Origin: Vespula vulgaris
Lineage: Eukaryota; Arthropoda; Insecta; Hymenoptera; Vespidae
DNA length: 64,000 bases
Direction: 5' to 3'
Assembly: GCF_905475345.1 (NCBI RefSeq)
Contig: NC_066588.1
Location: forward strand, 372,001 to 436,000
Shown here: positions 1-11,901 of the stretch, one piece after another
How positions within the stretch are numbered: the stretch's first letter is position 1
Layout of the letters: every line of letters starts with the position of its first letter
Position numbers and translations under genes: made by a program
The notes under the pieces: generated by a model
The model's input: the letters and a program-made list of their open reading frames with translations, nothing else
The model's database searches: none
What the model was told of the DNA's origin: nothing

Positions 1-2786
1 AATTAATATTTTATAGAAATATTTATCCTGTTTGTGTGAATCATCCGCTCGTACGTGAATCGTTATAATACTTCTAACGAGTATCACGAGGAGAGTTCGT
101 GAAAACTACGAATGAGGATAAAATCGAGAGTTTCTACGAACGTGGGCGAATTCAGGATCCTGTTCTGTGCGTTTCAAAGACGGAACGTCAAGATGATCCA
201 CTTGCGGTGGTTGTAACGATTACGGATCCTTTGTGGTAAGAAATGTAACAGGTTCTTTCGATTTTCTTTAATTTTCGAAACGAGACTTTCTTGGAGTTTT
301 GTGATCCTGGAGGACCAATGCTAAGAATGAGACAAGAAATAAGAGGCGAGGGATAGACGAACGAAGTAGACGATCGGGATGAACAACCCGTGAGAAGACG
401 GATGTCGCATGGGGAAAAAAGGGATCTCAATGCGTGAAACGAAGCTTGTCGTGAAAGATCGTTGTTACGAATATGTTCGATTCTTTTGTCTCTTATTTAA
501 TATGGTCCCAAGGATTTTGGTACAGCTGACAAGAGCATGGAGTACTTTCCGTTCTTTTGACGTTTACGTAGCACGTGGGGTATTGTTGCAGGTGGATATA
601 TCGTGTCTAACGTGTTTCTAAACTTTTAACGTTTTAATCTTAATAGAATGATTGATATTTACACATGGCAGCAGGTGTCACACATGAAAATAACTCTGTT
701 TGATAGAGGCGGGTAATGCAAACGATTATCGCGTCGCGTGTACGATAGGAAGAAACAACACGAGCAATACCGCTGCACTCTGAGGTACTTTCACCGTGAG
801 TCAAGTTGACTCATTCATTGCCATTCGCCGCGTGATTAACTCGGAAATCATTCAGTGACGTCAGACTGTGAATTCCATAGAACGCAAACGTGACGTCCGT
901 CCTATTCCATTCGATTCCGTCCTATTTCCTTGTGGTCCGTCGCGGACCCTCATGGGCCGCCGGTGGATTCGTGGTTTCGTCGCATGGGATTGTGAAACGC
1001 GTGACATATACATGTGTCCTGATACTCTAAATATGACCTTGTCCAATCATGAAAATGCGTGAAGCTCCTCGACAATAACAGACCCCTAGCAAAGCGTGAA
1101 TTAATTTTTCTTTTCATCTCTTCAAAGGCCGTTAAGCTATCTATGCTAACCTCACGCGTCGAAGCACATAATGGAAATGTTATCATTTTTTATCGTCGTT
1201 GGAAGATCGCAATACGGGGTCGGCATTATGTAGGTCTCGAGTTCTCATTCTCCAGATGAATTCTTCGTTTTGTCACTTCTATTAGACGAGCACCGACTTC
1301 GCACTGACTCCGCACGCAGCGGTTAACGCGAACGTCATCGAGCAAAGAAAACGACTCTCGTATTGATGAAACACTTACAAAGAGCACAAACGACCATAAT
1401 GTTGCTAATCGTCCAATGACACTGTCGTAGAAGTTCCTTATCTAAACTACCACGCGTAGACAGGCCGTTGACGATTAAACAATCGGATTACTTCGCCTTT
1501 CTATTAAATCTTAAGAAATGTACGCGGATACGATCGTGCAAAACGAAATATATATAAATCGAATTTCCATCTTTCCTGACAAGCAGGCGTTTATTTTACG
1601 TTCCCATAGATAATTCTTTAACCCACATGCTCGTGTTATTTTTTTTCTAGTTTTACAACTCTCATAAAGCTGAATACGGTCGACACCATGTACGGCCTCG
1701 TGTCAAAACGATAAAAGAGTTCGAGTTAAGGGACATATCCGCGCGTTCTCGTGTCTCCCATGAGTTTCGACGTGTTTTTTGCTACGAGGGGACGCTTAGT
1801 ACCGGGTGTCTGTTAATTTCTCTTAATTAAGCTCAATCGAGGTTAATGCACCACAGTTTGACCTCAGTTTACCAAATCCAGCATAGTCTCAAATAACTAT
1901 GATGCAGCTATCCCCGATGATAACTTTTCTCTTTATTTTCTTCTATTTACAGGTATTACTCGTCTATCGAAAGTGTCTAACGTAGTCTGTACGTATCTCG
2001 TATCATAACTTATGCGTTTAAAAAGCAAATACCTTGGCACATCTGATACACGTATCAGCATAAAACTGTTATTCGATGCCATATACGTATAAATTTGTCA
2101 AGACTTGGTCGATCATCTGACGAGGCTCGTATTAGGTATCAATATCCGCAGAAGTAACTCGAAGAAATAATATTTCTTATGTTACACGTTTATGATCTTC
2201 GTTTAGTATACATATTTACAATAGAAGTACATGTATACCGTATAATAATTAATTATAAATACTCGTATATTGAGAGAGAATGAAGAATACACTGTTCTTG
2301 AAGGGTGTCGAATGTAAAATTTATCAAATATTATCATTTAGCCAAGAGAGATATCGCGCTTATAAATGTAGATACATTACAAAATATTTTATACTCGGTT
2401 TTACGATTCTGACAGATGAAAGGTGAATAATATTCCCTAAGCTTCCTATGTTATCCTTCTTAAGCTTCAGGACAACTTACTTCCGTTCTCGTCAACGTTC
2501 CTTTCGAATAACCCTATAAATAATAACGACCTCTCGCGACGGCTCGACTTCTATGATTAATGAGTTCCTGACTTTACGCTTCATCGTACGTCCCTTTTAA
2601 TCTTGGCTCGACTAAACGATTTCTACGAGTGTGAAGTGAAAAAAAAAAGGGAGCTCGATTCTTCTTTGCATTAACGTTTTAGATTTTTCCGTAAATTAGA
2701 TCTACGGTAGAATAATCTCTCATTCTATATAAGAATATCTTCAAAAATAAGTAATAATTTAGGTTTTATTCTCTTTCAATGTCACA
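1..2786. other. non-coding flank upstream of moody
   Basis: No ORF here shows a recognisable family or a convincing exon structure. The short ORFs between about 190 and 1260 lie in several overlapping frames on both strands and look random. A perfect CRE-type palindrome TGACGTCA sits at 856-863, and a region of higher GC runs about 840-1250; either could belong to a promoter or 5' UTR. A pyrimidine-rich stretch ending in CACAG at 2786 looks like the acceptor of the first moody exon seen here, so part of this flank may be its 5' intron. Confidence 0.5.
856..863. promoter_or_regulatory. CRE-like palindrome TGACGTCA
   Basis: A perfect 8-bp cAMP-response-element palindrome lies in a GC-richer patch about 2 kb upstream of the moody start codon, with a second half-type TGACGT near 889. 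Whether it binds CREB/ATF proteins is inference only; an 8-mer can occur by chance. Confidence 0.25.
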
Positions 2787-2828
2787 GGACCAATCAAAGA
2801 ACGCTTTGGCTTTGGCGATCGAGTAAAG

Positions 2829-4621
2829 ATGGAATCATTAAATCAAAATTTTCGTGGCTTTGAGACGAATTCGATGGCCACGTGGCCGACGCACGTTACG
2901 GACAATACGACTCATGGTAACATCATCGACGGTGAACTTTCGAGGTAAGACGAATCCGTATTAACTTTATCTCGAGACTAAACGCGAATTTCTCTGGTTA
3001 CATTTTTTTTTTATTTACAATTTTTAATGTAGATTTCCGAGGCCATTAAGAACATTTGCCGCGATCGTGGCTATACTCATTATGATCACAGGCCTAGCCG
3101 GCAATCTTCTTACCATCGTTGCCCTTTGCAAGTATCCAAAAGTTCGTAACGTTGCAGCAGCGTTCATAATAAGGTACAACGAAGCAAAATTCATTCTTTC
3201 TGTAGATAAATATATTACTAATAATAAGTATTTATTTAAATCAAAAATTAATTTCACTTAATTTACTCCTTGTAGCCTTTGCGTGGCAGACTTTGTGTTT
3301 TGTTCGTTAGTATTACCCTTCGACTCTATCAGATTCGTCGATGCAAGTTGGGCGGACATTAGATCATTGTGCGTCCTCGTACCCTTCTTGAGGTACGGAA
3401 ACGTTGGAGTCAGTCTTTTGTCCGTAGCAGCTATCACGATTAACAGGTATTATTTTTACTTCTTATCGGAAGATCAGATCTTAAAAATAATGAAATCAAT
3501 TTAGCTATAGTACCTCAAATATAACAACACATTCCATAAAATTGTTAAACTAATTAGAATGGGATGAAATTTGTAGGGCTTTTAATATAATATTATCTAA
3601 CGTATCTTCAGATACATCATGATAGCTCATCACGGAATATATAGTAAGATTTATAAAAAGCACTGGATCGCTGCGATGATCATTTTTTGCTGGCTGTTCG
3701 CCTACGTGATGCAGGTGCCAACGTTGTTAGGCGTTTGGGGTAGGATGATACTATGATTCTTGAAATTAAATTTCGATTCTTCGACTGGCATTGATCTTCG
3801 TCTTTCTTTCCAGGAAAATTCGATTACGATATGTACCTAGAAACATGCTCGATAGTCAAAGACGATCATGGTCATACCTCTAAAAGGTTTTTGTTCGCTA
3901 CGGGTTTCGTGATACCGTGCGTAGTTATCGTCGGCTGTTACGCAAAAATATTTTGGGTCGTTCACAGGTACATTTTTGCTATTTTGTCGCAAATAGAAAC
4001 GATTATTCCGTCCTACAGTAATGCTTTCATTTATTTATACAGCTCCGAGTCGAGGATGCGAAAACACGCAACACCAACGATAAAGTCACCGCACACACCT
4101 GGTAGAGATACCAGAGAGATCAAACAAAGACGTAGCGAATGGAGGATTACGAAGATGGTACTCGCTATCTTCCTTAGTTTTCTAGTCTGTTATCTACCAA
4201 TCACTATAGTAAAGATGGTCGACGTTAACGTAAAATATCCAGGTAAAGAAACAAAAGAGAAAAGAGATCGTTTCAACGTTTATATGTATTACAACGTGTA
4301 TAATAGATACATGTAAAAATAATGATCTCTATACGAGAAGACGATCATTATTATTTTTTTGACGATGATAAAAAGGAAACAAAATTAACAGGCTTCCACG
4401 TTCTTGGTTATCTTCTTCTATACTTCGCTTCCTGCGTGAACCCGATAATCTACGTTATCATGAATAAGCAATACAGACAAGCATACGCTGGCGTGATTGG
4501 CTGTTCGCGGATAAGGGCGAGTCTCACACCTTTCGGGAGCAGTGCGCCCGGTCAGCACCACCAAGACTTCGGCCAAGGTAACTTCGAGCACCGTCGCGTG
4601 GTAACGCTCTCCAAGCTCTGA
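2829..4621 (+). CDS. moody: moody-type class A G-protein-coupled receptor
   Basis: Seven coding exons: 2829-2944, 3033-3173, 3276-3446, 3612-3739, 3814-3967, 4043-4242 and 4392-4621, giving 379 aa. The start is the first ATG after an acceptor at 2786. A short N-terminal tail with N-glycosylation sites is followed by TM1 with the GN signature (ITGLAGNLL), TM2 (LCVADF), TM3 ending in NRY instead of DRY and followed by IMIAHHGIY, a basic third loop, TM6 (FLVCYLPI) and TM7 with NPIIY. This pattern fits the moody/Tre1 subfamily, and the HHGIYSKIYKKHW loop fits moody best. In Drosophila, Moody acts in subperineurial glia to organise septate junctions of the blood-brain barrier; that role here is inferred. 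Tre1 is the main alternative. The gene stands alone and its 3' neighbour on the other strand is Rab32. Confidence 0.85.
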
Positions 4622-6372
4622 CCGAACACGAGCTAAGCGACCACTCGCTCACTTCGTAAGTCAAGGGCACAAGTTCGCTGCTTTCTAAGATTGTCTTTGC
4701 TATGTGCAGGCATGTTGCACCGCGCAAGTTCACGTCTATATGTATCTATGTATGTACGTGTAAACGGATCCATCGGCAGAATAAACTTTAATAACGACAG
4801 GTACCAAGCGGCAAGCAAAGAAATTCTTTGAAAACGTTCATTTTGGCGTAAATCTAACTGTCGCATCTATAAAATACGTATCGTCAAATAATCGAATCAA
4901 TGAAATAAATAATTCCTTGTATTTAGAGCTCTCATAAGTGAATTATACTTTTTCTTCGCGGTAGTTGGAAGTTTTCTCTCAATAATGTATATGCAAACGT
5001 CATTGAACATACCTCGAAGGTATAGTGCGCCAAGTAGACGCTTCGTATAATTGGAACATACAGTCAACTAGCTTCGATTGCTATATACCGCTATAACTCG
5101 ATCCTATTTTTTTGCAGGATCAATACGTAATAACGTACTCCCTTTCTAATTGGATGCAATAATAAGAATTATTTCGCCATACGTACTTCCGCGTTTCATA
5201 AATAATTATTCGCGATAAGATAAACGAATAATTCGTACATGTACAACAACAATAACGCTGGACATACGTTTATCGCATATTTTATTGACTCATCGAAGAG
5301 AGGCGAATAAATTTCGTTACTTCAAAAGGAATCGTTAAAACAAGCGTTTATCGTAAAGTTATTTTAATCGATTTTTATCGTGATTGGTCAATAGACTTGC
5401 AATCGTGTTTCACCATTTGATGTTAAAATTACACCCACGTGCAATCATTTTTATAATTAGCGTGTCTCACATCTCGTTTCATTTTGTAAACGTAAGTTCT
5501 TTGACACGATCCGAATTTCGATACGAAATGCATAGAGACGCTGAAACGTTAACAATTGTTCCCAAATGCTTAACAATTTTTGTTCCTTATTCAGCCATTT
5601 TTTTCATTTCTGCCTACAATATTTGCTTGCACCTATGTATTCATTTATTGCAACAACTCTAAACACGAACTAAACAACATACAAGTCAGAATCCTAATTA
5701 TTTTCCTTTATTTGCTTTCATAGATTACTCGAAGACTATGGTATCGACCGTCTCCATTGCTATGAATCCTGTCAAAAATAACCAGTTGGAAGAGACACTG
5801 TAGAAGGTCGATTAAAAAGGATCTTGAAGGAGTTAAAGATCCAGGTCAAAAAAGAACAAAGGAAAAAGGAAGATGTTTGAGAAAATGAAACGAAGCAAAG
5901 TTTTGAACAAGTGTGCATGAATCGTACGCAATCGCAAACGATAGAAACCAATGTAAATTATTTGAAACGATTGAAAAGGACGACGCGTCTCGAAGGACTA
6001 CACGATCGAAACCAATAACGCGTATTTATAACGCCGACGTTACCGACAAATTAGGTTGAAAGCGAGCGTCGCGATTCGCAGTACCAGTGAATTACCAAAG
6101 TAAAACCACGTAAAGATTAAGAAATAAGTAATGCGCATTTATGTTGATTCGCATCGATGGATCGTTGGGACGATAATAATTTAATAATAATAAAAGGGCT
6201 AGTCGAAAATCGTTTAGGAATAAAATCCAATTTGTAAATATATCCATGTACCGTAGCGATTTAGATAGACTTTATTCTATTAATATACGTTTAGAAATGT
6301 TTTAGATAATTACAACTAGATGATAAAGCAAACTCAAGTATGAAAGAGAGAATCAATTTAGGAACACATCGA
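4622..6372. other. intergenic, 3' flanks of moody and Rab32
   Basis: This is the space between two convergent genes. AATAAA-type signals follow the moody stop within 200-300 bp (for example near 4780 and 4905). ORFs of up to 92 aa here have no coding character that I recognise. I see no RNA gene or repeat beyond scattered AT-rich tracts. Confidence 0.5.
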
Positions 6373-7768
6373 TTAAAACTTGCAACAGCCTGTCTTGCCG
6401 CGCTCTATAGGATCATCGCGGAGCCTTATGGAATCCCGTATTCCACCTTCGATTTTCGCTCTTAGTACATTTTCCACCAAGTGGCGTATCGCTTCGTCTG
6501 AAAGGCAAGAAGCATCGTGCGAAATCTAAAATTTAAAGCCACTCGTTCTTCTTTCGTTATAAGTACTCACCAACGTTCGTATTCTCTTTTGCCGAGGTAA
6601 CGTACCACTCGCCGATATTGTTCTCTTTGCAAAATTTAACGATCTGTTCGGTTGATACAGCCACATGTCGAATGTCACATTTGTTCGCCAGAAGAACAAC
6701 GGGTATGCTCGATCCGTCCGGAAGAGTGACTTTTTCTCTTAAATCGCTTAGCCACTTCTTCATCGACTGAAAAGTCGCCGCTCGTGAGATATCAAAAACC
6801 AATGCCGCGGCGACGCTAATAAAAATATGAACGACAGGACTGTCTTATAGATTAATGCGATCATCTTCTCGGCGAATTTTTACATGACATCGGAGACATA
6901 CGCATATTTGTAGTAAACCCTGGTCATGTATCCAAATCTCTCGTGACCGGCGATATCCCTGAAAGTAATAAACAGTCACGTTCGCTACGACTCGTTGCCA
7001 ATGTTTACGCGTATAAGTGAACGTATACGTATAAATAAAGACATTACAATAAAAGCGACAGTACCATAACTGCAAATTTATTTTAGTGTTTGAATCCCAA
7101 TCGAGCGTTTTTATCGCAAAATCAGCTCCTATCGTTATCTTGTAATTCGAAGAAAACTTTCCTGGAAAAGACAGTAGTTGTGCAGTCGACGCCGATAAAG
7201 AGCCCTGCCTTGCAGGTGCGACGAGCAGTTGTGCGATGACGTATATCTTTCTTTAGAACGGATAAGCCAGTTTATGCGTACATGGCTTGCACGTATCATC
7301 AGATCATTCTAATCTCGTGCGATCGCCTAAACGCCTCAAGGTACAATGACATTAAGGAGAAAACGTCGGATTACCTTCTGTGTATCGTCGTACGAGAGCC
7401 GTTTTGCCTGGAATAAAACAAGAAAAGTGAGAATACGAATGGATAAAAAATGGAATTCGTACGCGTGACAAATAAATATCACGTCAAATCTGACCGATTC
7501 ACTTATCTCTAATTATCATGTTGACTAACGTTATCGAAATAAATTCGAATGAGTAGGAGAACAGAGATGGCACGCGTTACAATTGACATGAACTTTTCAC
7601 CTTTACTTTTTTCAACATGGGTACAAAAAATTATAGAACGTCCGACGAAGAAAATAATCACTCACCGACGCCATAATCACCGATAACAAGAAACTTAAAG
7701 AGAAGCTCTCTACGTCCAACATTTGAGAGCACTACGTCGGAATCTCTTCTAAGTTTTCTCGTATCCAT
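6373..7768 (-). CDS. Rab32: Rab32-family small GTPase (lightoid-like)
   Basis: Six coding exons on the minus strand: 7666-7768, 7375-7407 (only 33 nt), 7065-7161, 6902-6958, 6571-6815 and 6373-6497, giving 219 aa. Motifs in order: P-loop GDYGVGKT (about residues 30-37), switch I region with TIGADFAIK, DIAG at 79-82, NKCD and TSAK for guanine binding, and a C-terminal CC followed by KF for geranylgeranylation. VFDISR, WLSDLREKV and LLANKCD are typical of Rab32/38 rather than other Rabs. Family role: trafficking to lysosome-related organelles such as pigment granules and autophagy vesicles. Odd point: the catalytic glutamine after DIAG is histidine (His83). It is the first gene of a minus-strand series with the phosphotriesterase-related gene and Cdc27. 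Confidence 0.92.
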
Positions 7769-8294
7769 CCTCTCTTCTTCCCGTTCCAGTTCTTCCTTCG
7801 TTCGAAGAATACGAAGAATGATCCACGGAATAATACGTTAAGGAAAATACTCGAAGTGTGTAGCGTCTCGACTTAGGTAGTAGAAGCGATAAACAACAGT
7901 GGAGAGTCAACTTTTCGACCTCGGAGGGTCGTACCAAACCCCTCCTCTTTCGGCTTATATCGTTCCCCTATCGTCTTCGTCTCTCATTCTATCTCGTCGT
8001 TTCTCGTTGTAAACAGCTGATCCCGCACAAAGTTCGAATACACGCGCGTATCACTGACGGTGAAATCTTCGCAACAATAAAAAGTCATTTATCTAGCTTC
8101 GAGCGAAAGAATAATAAAATATACAATTAATACATGAAAATAGTTTTATTTCGCCAATGCTTATATATGTATGTGGGATACGATATGTACATGTAATAGG
8201 TATGAAAAAAAGATTATCTTAATTTATTAATAAATGATCGAATAAAATGTTAATTCAACGAGTGCATTATATATATATAGTAACAAAAAAGAAT

Positions 8295-9808
8295 TTAAAA
8301 GAAGAGCCACTCTTTCGGATTGGTAACAATCAACGTCTCTATTTCCTCTTCGGAAAATCCTCTCATTCTAAACTTCGGGAGTACGTTGTTGTAGAGATGA
8401 GCGTAACCGTGACCTCCGTAATTAACCTAGGTGAAGAAGCAAGGCAATAAAAATAAATGTTACAAGTAAAAAACCAAAAGAAGAATGCTCGATCAAACAT
8501 TATACGTACCAAACGATGTTTAGTGTGAATATCATGACTCATAAGTACTCTTTCTAGTTTTCCCTCGTCTCGTAAAATCTGAACGTAATCGACACGTTGT
8601 GCATCGGATAACATGTCAACTAATGGATTCAATTGATAGAAAGAACATTCGGTGCCAAAGAGATCAAACTGACAATAACACCTAGTGTCATCCGCGAATT
8701 CCAGCAGAGCTTCTTTATCGGTGAAAGTACCTGTACATTTTCATGGAAGATGATATAAATCTTGCAAAGAATGCGGAGAAGGAGTGCAAAAGCAATGCAT
8801 TGCAAAGAAAATGTTGGCCATACGATCGAGATGGGACATTACAGCCTTGCGCGAATCTCCGCCCGCTTCCTCATAAATTCTGATTATTTCGGCAGGTAAA
8901 CTCGAATCTCTTCCCGGATGGAAACTAACGGGGCATCGTAGTTGTGCTTGAGCTGCTGCAGTAGCCTGTATTGAGCGTCTCTCAAAATCTATACGAGTCA
9001 AGTATTAAATATCAATACGATATACGTATAGGTGCATTATGATTTTTATTCCAACGTACCTTCGATCGGCAAAGAAGTTCCAACTTCTCCGATAAATCCC
9101 GTTTTGATCAGGGAACACTCCTCGCAACCTTCGGTCATTTCTTTCATAATCACGTTATACATATTTTCGATGGATAAATTCAAAGTACTAGCGTTCTGTA
9201 CTTTCGCAACGTAGAATCCTTAAATCAACAAACATTAACGAGTTGATAGAAAAGCGCTGTGATGTCAAATGTAAAATTAAAATCAAAAAAATACCTGTGC
9301 CAGCTATAATATTAATTCCAGTCTTTTCACTGAGCGTTTTCATCAATAAAACATCGCGTTTCAAACCGTGGCTACTGTTTTCCACTATAGTACCACCGCC
9401 AAAGTAGCGAAGTAATCTTAGATCTTCTAACACGGCGTAAGCGGTTTCGACATCATTGAATTTGATATTATACATGTTACTATATCTATGTAAATAAGAC
9501 AATATTTTATAATTATGTACAAACATACGACTATATCGAGCGATTTCACATCTTCTTCGCTTACGGATACTGTTTCACCAATCCGAGAGTATGAAGCTTG
9601 ATTTGATCATTCAAGAAACGTGTTAATCTATTCGGTGGTGCTGTGTAAAACGCGGTAAAATCCACAGCGACATGTTCGTGTGTCAAAACTCGGCCGAGTT
9701 CTGGAAGTCTTATCCTTCCAAGTACTAAACAAATCTTATTATGAGATCGTTAAATATTTAAAGTTAACGAATCTACTCACCGGTTTGTACGCTTTCAGTC
9801 ACGTTCAT
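8295..9808 (-). CDS. Pter: phosphotriesterase-related protein (PTER), metal-dependent hydrolase
   Basis: Seven coding exons on the minus strand: 9781-9808, 9565-9724, 9295-9485, 9060-9218, 8824-8988, 8510-8730 and 8295-8426, giving 351 aa, close to the usual ~350. The amidohydrolase metal-site motifs are present: HEH at residues 25-27, GEVG (bridging acid position), FHPGRD, SHLDR, and HDIHTK with its catalytic Asp/His block, ending in NYGGHGYAH. The N-terminal ESVQTVLG matches the family start, which supports the short 28-nt first exon. Vertebrate PTER has been linked to N-acetyltaurine hydrolysis; the insect substrate is not known from this sequence. Splice sites are canonical. The 3' end lies about 530 bp from the Rab32 start codon, on the same strand. 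Confidence 0.93.
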
Positions 9809-11901
9809 CTTTATATAAAATATATCAGTGATATTCTGTTAAATCGGAACGATATATAGAAAAATATTAAACGCGATCAAGCAGTCACGATTTTCCTCCT
9901 AAATACAAGCGTACGAATACTCTCTTACTCTTTCCAACCGTTCTACCACTGGGATGCTTATCAAGCTCTTATATAATGTTTACTTACTATTATTATTATT
10001 GGATCTTTGACGATACAAAAACTGAATTTGAAGGTGAGATGAACGGAAACCATGTCAACTTGTACTTCAAAGCAGAGAACACAAATACATTATCCCCTTC
10101 TTTATTTATATTTGTTGCAAGATTTTCTTTATAAAGTAATAATCGCGCTAAGTCGCTACGAAATCATAAGATTCCTCTTGCTTTCGTATTGCAATTTCCC
10201 AAGGACGAAGGGTTTATAAAAAATGGAAGAAAACGATAAATAAATAAATAAAAAAATGGACGAACTTCGTCTCGGTGGGATAAATAAGAGGAAGAGAAAG
10301 ATACACGAGATGATTGTATTATATATACATGTACGCGTATATGAATCGATAATTTATCTATTTTTTCGTTACGTGCATTTCACTCAATTGTGTACAATAT
10401 AAAATGCTACATCCACGTGCACAACTATGTCACATGGTGTACACAGTACATAATAATACTCGTCTCAACGTAACGTTTCATATAACTTCAATATTATATA
10501 CGTGTGTACAGATACAATCGCTTTTTATGCGATCAAACTACATGTTCACGTTTCCAGCACGAGAAACTCGGTGCGTTAAATAGGAATTTAATAATAGTAC
10601 TGTGCACGCACTTTAAGTTTTTCATTAACTCTTTAACGCCGAGTGAACACTATATCTCAAATATATATTTACTCCTAGATAGAACTAAGAATTTAACGTG
10701 TTTAAGTCCGCGTTAAAAAAAAAAAAAAAAAAAAAGGGGGAAAAAAGTAAAGAAAGATAAATCTGGCACGACTCTAGCAGAGCCGTTTCAACCTTGATTT
10801 CATAAAGGACGAACATGTACGATTACTTGCTGCCTTAAAAAAATTGGATGCATTTATGCTTGTACAAACGTTTTTGTGTGTGTCGTATATTTTAAAGACA
10901 ACATATCGATATACGTTTTATTTATGCGAAACGTAATCTCGCCCGTACGATTAATGTCCCGGCAATATGCGTGTATTGCAAATACGAGTACATTGATTCG
11001 CCATTGAATATACACAACCGTTCGATCGACTTTTTGACATTTATCATTCGCAATCCAAATTGTCTTCGACAGTGTCGTTTGCGAAAAAGATTCGATCGAT
11101 CAACGCGGTTTTACCTCATCGTATGAATTGCACGGTCGTCCGACGGCTACCTTTGTATAGCCGAGTATGATTTCACGATCCTTGAATTACCGATAATAAT
11201 TATATATAGATAATAATAATATAATTATAATAAAATAATAGGGAGATATATACCATAATAATAATTTACATTTACACAAGACTTCTCTTACTTCCTTACG
11301 CAATTAATTAATTATATTACCTAACTATATACGGCATGCTTACGACTATATTCGCTTAGGTTTTATAACGCGGTACAGTCTCTACACAATAGTTGATTCG
11401 TAAGGAAAATGATCGAATGTTCGAACGAATATAAAAGGGAACCGCGATATAGTAAAAAATATACAGATAAACGCGTAATGTACAAGTCGATGAAAAAGAT
11501 TAAGTCAATCATTAATTTTCTCATGTAAATTGTTGCTTTTCTCATACTCATCGGATCTGACATAAACGACATGGAAAGCACGAGACATAAATTCTAGTTC
11601 ATTACTTAAAGAAAAAAGAAGAGAGAGAAAGAAAGAGAGAGAGAGAAAATATTACAGGTTCTCATAGTACAAGGCTGAGAAACGCATTAAAATACTACAA
11701 AGCTGGTAACAAAAATGGTAAAAGTCAGTTCTTGATTGTTTCAGATCCTATGTAAATCAAATTAGTAATAATTCAATAAGCATCGATCCAGAACAAGCTA
11801 CATCAGCTGGAAAACTTTCGATTAAATCAATATGAAGGTGATATATAACAACGCGAAACAATGTTTCGTTCTACAAATCCATTCCACATTACACGACATC
11901 T
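9809..11901. other. intergenic, PTER promoter side and Cdc27 3' flank
   Basis: No gene is supported. The first hundred bases or so should carry the PTER promoter, and the part next to 11.9 kb should carry the Cdc27 3' UTR. A poly-A run of 21 bases with a G5 end is at 10715-10735 and a GA-rich patch lies at 11610-11650. Short ORFs of 70-72 aa look random. Confidence 0.5.

Noticed and set aside
188..1260. Several overlapping 60-80 aa ORFs on both strands
   Set aside because: They overlap in different frames with no splice logic, no family resemblance and no codon pattern. The region is GC-richer than average, which by itself lengthens random ORFs.
5384..5662. 92-aa plus-strand ORF downstream of moody
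   Set aside because: AT-rich, hydrophobic without a clear topology, no recognised motif and no splice or promoter context.
10620..10710. Short inverted pair TTTAACGCCGAG ... GTCCGCGTTAAA
   Set aside because: Only about 9-11 matching bases with mismatches around an AT-rich spacer; too weak to call an element.
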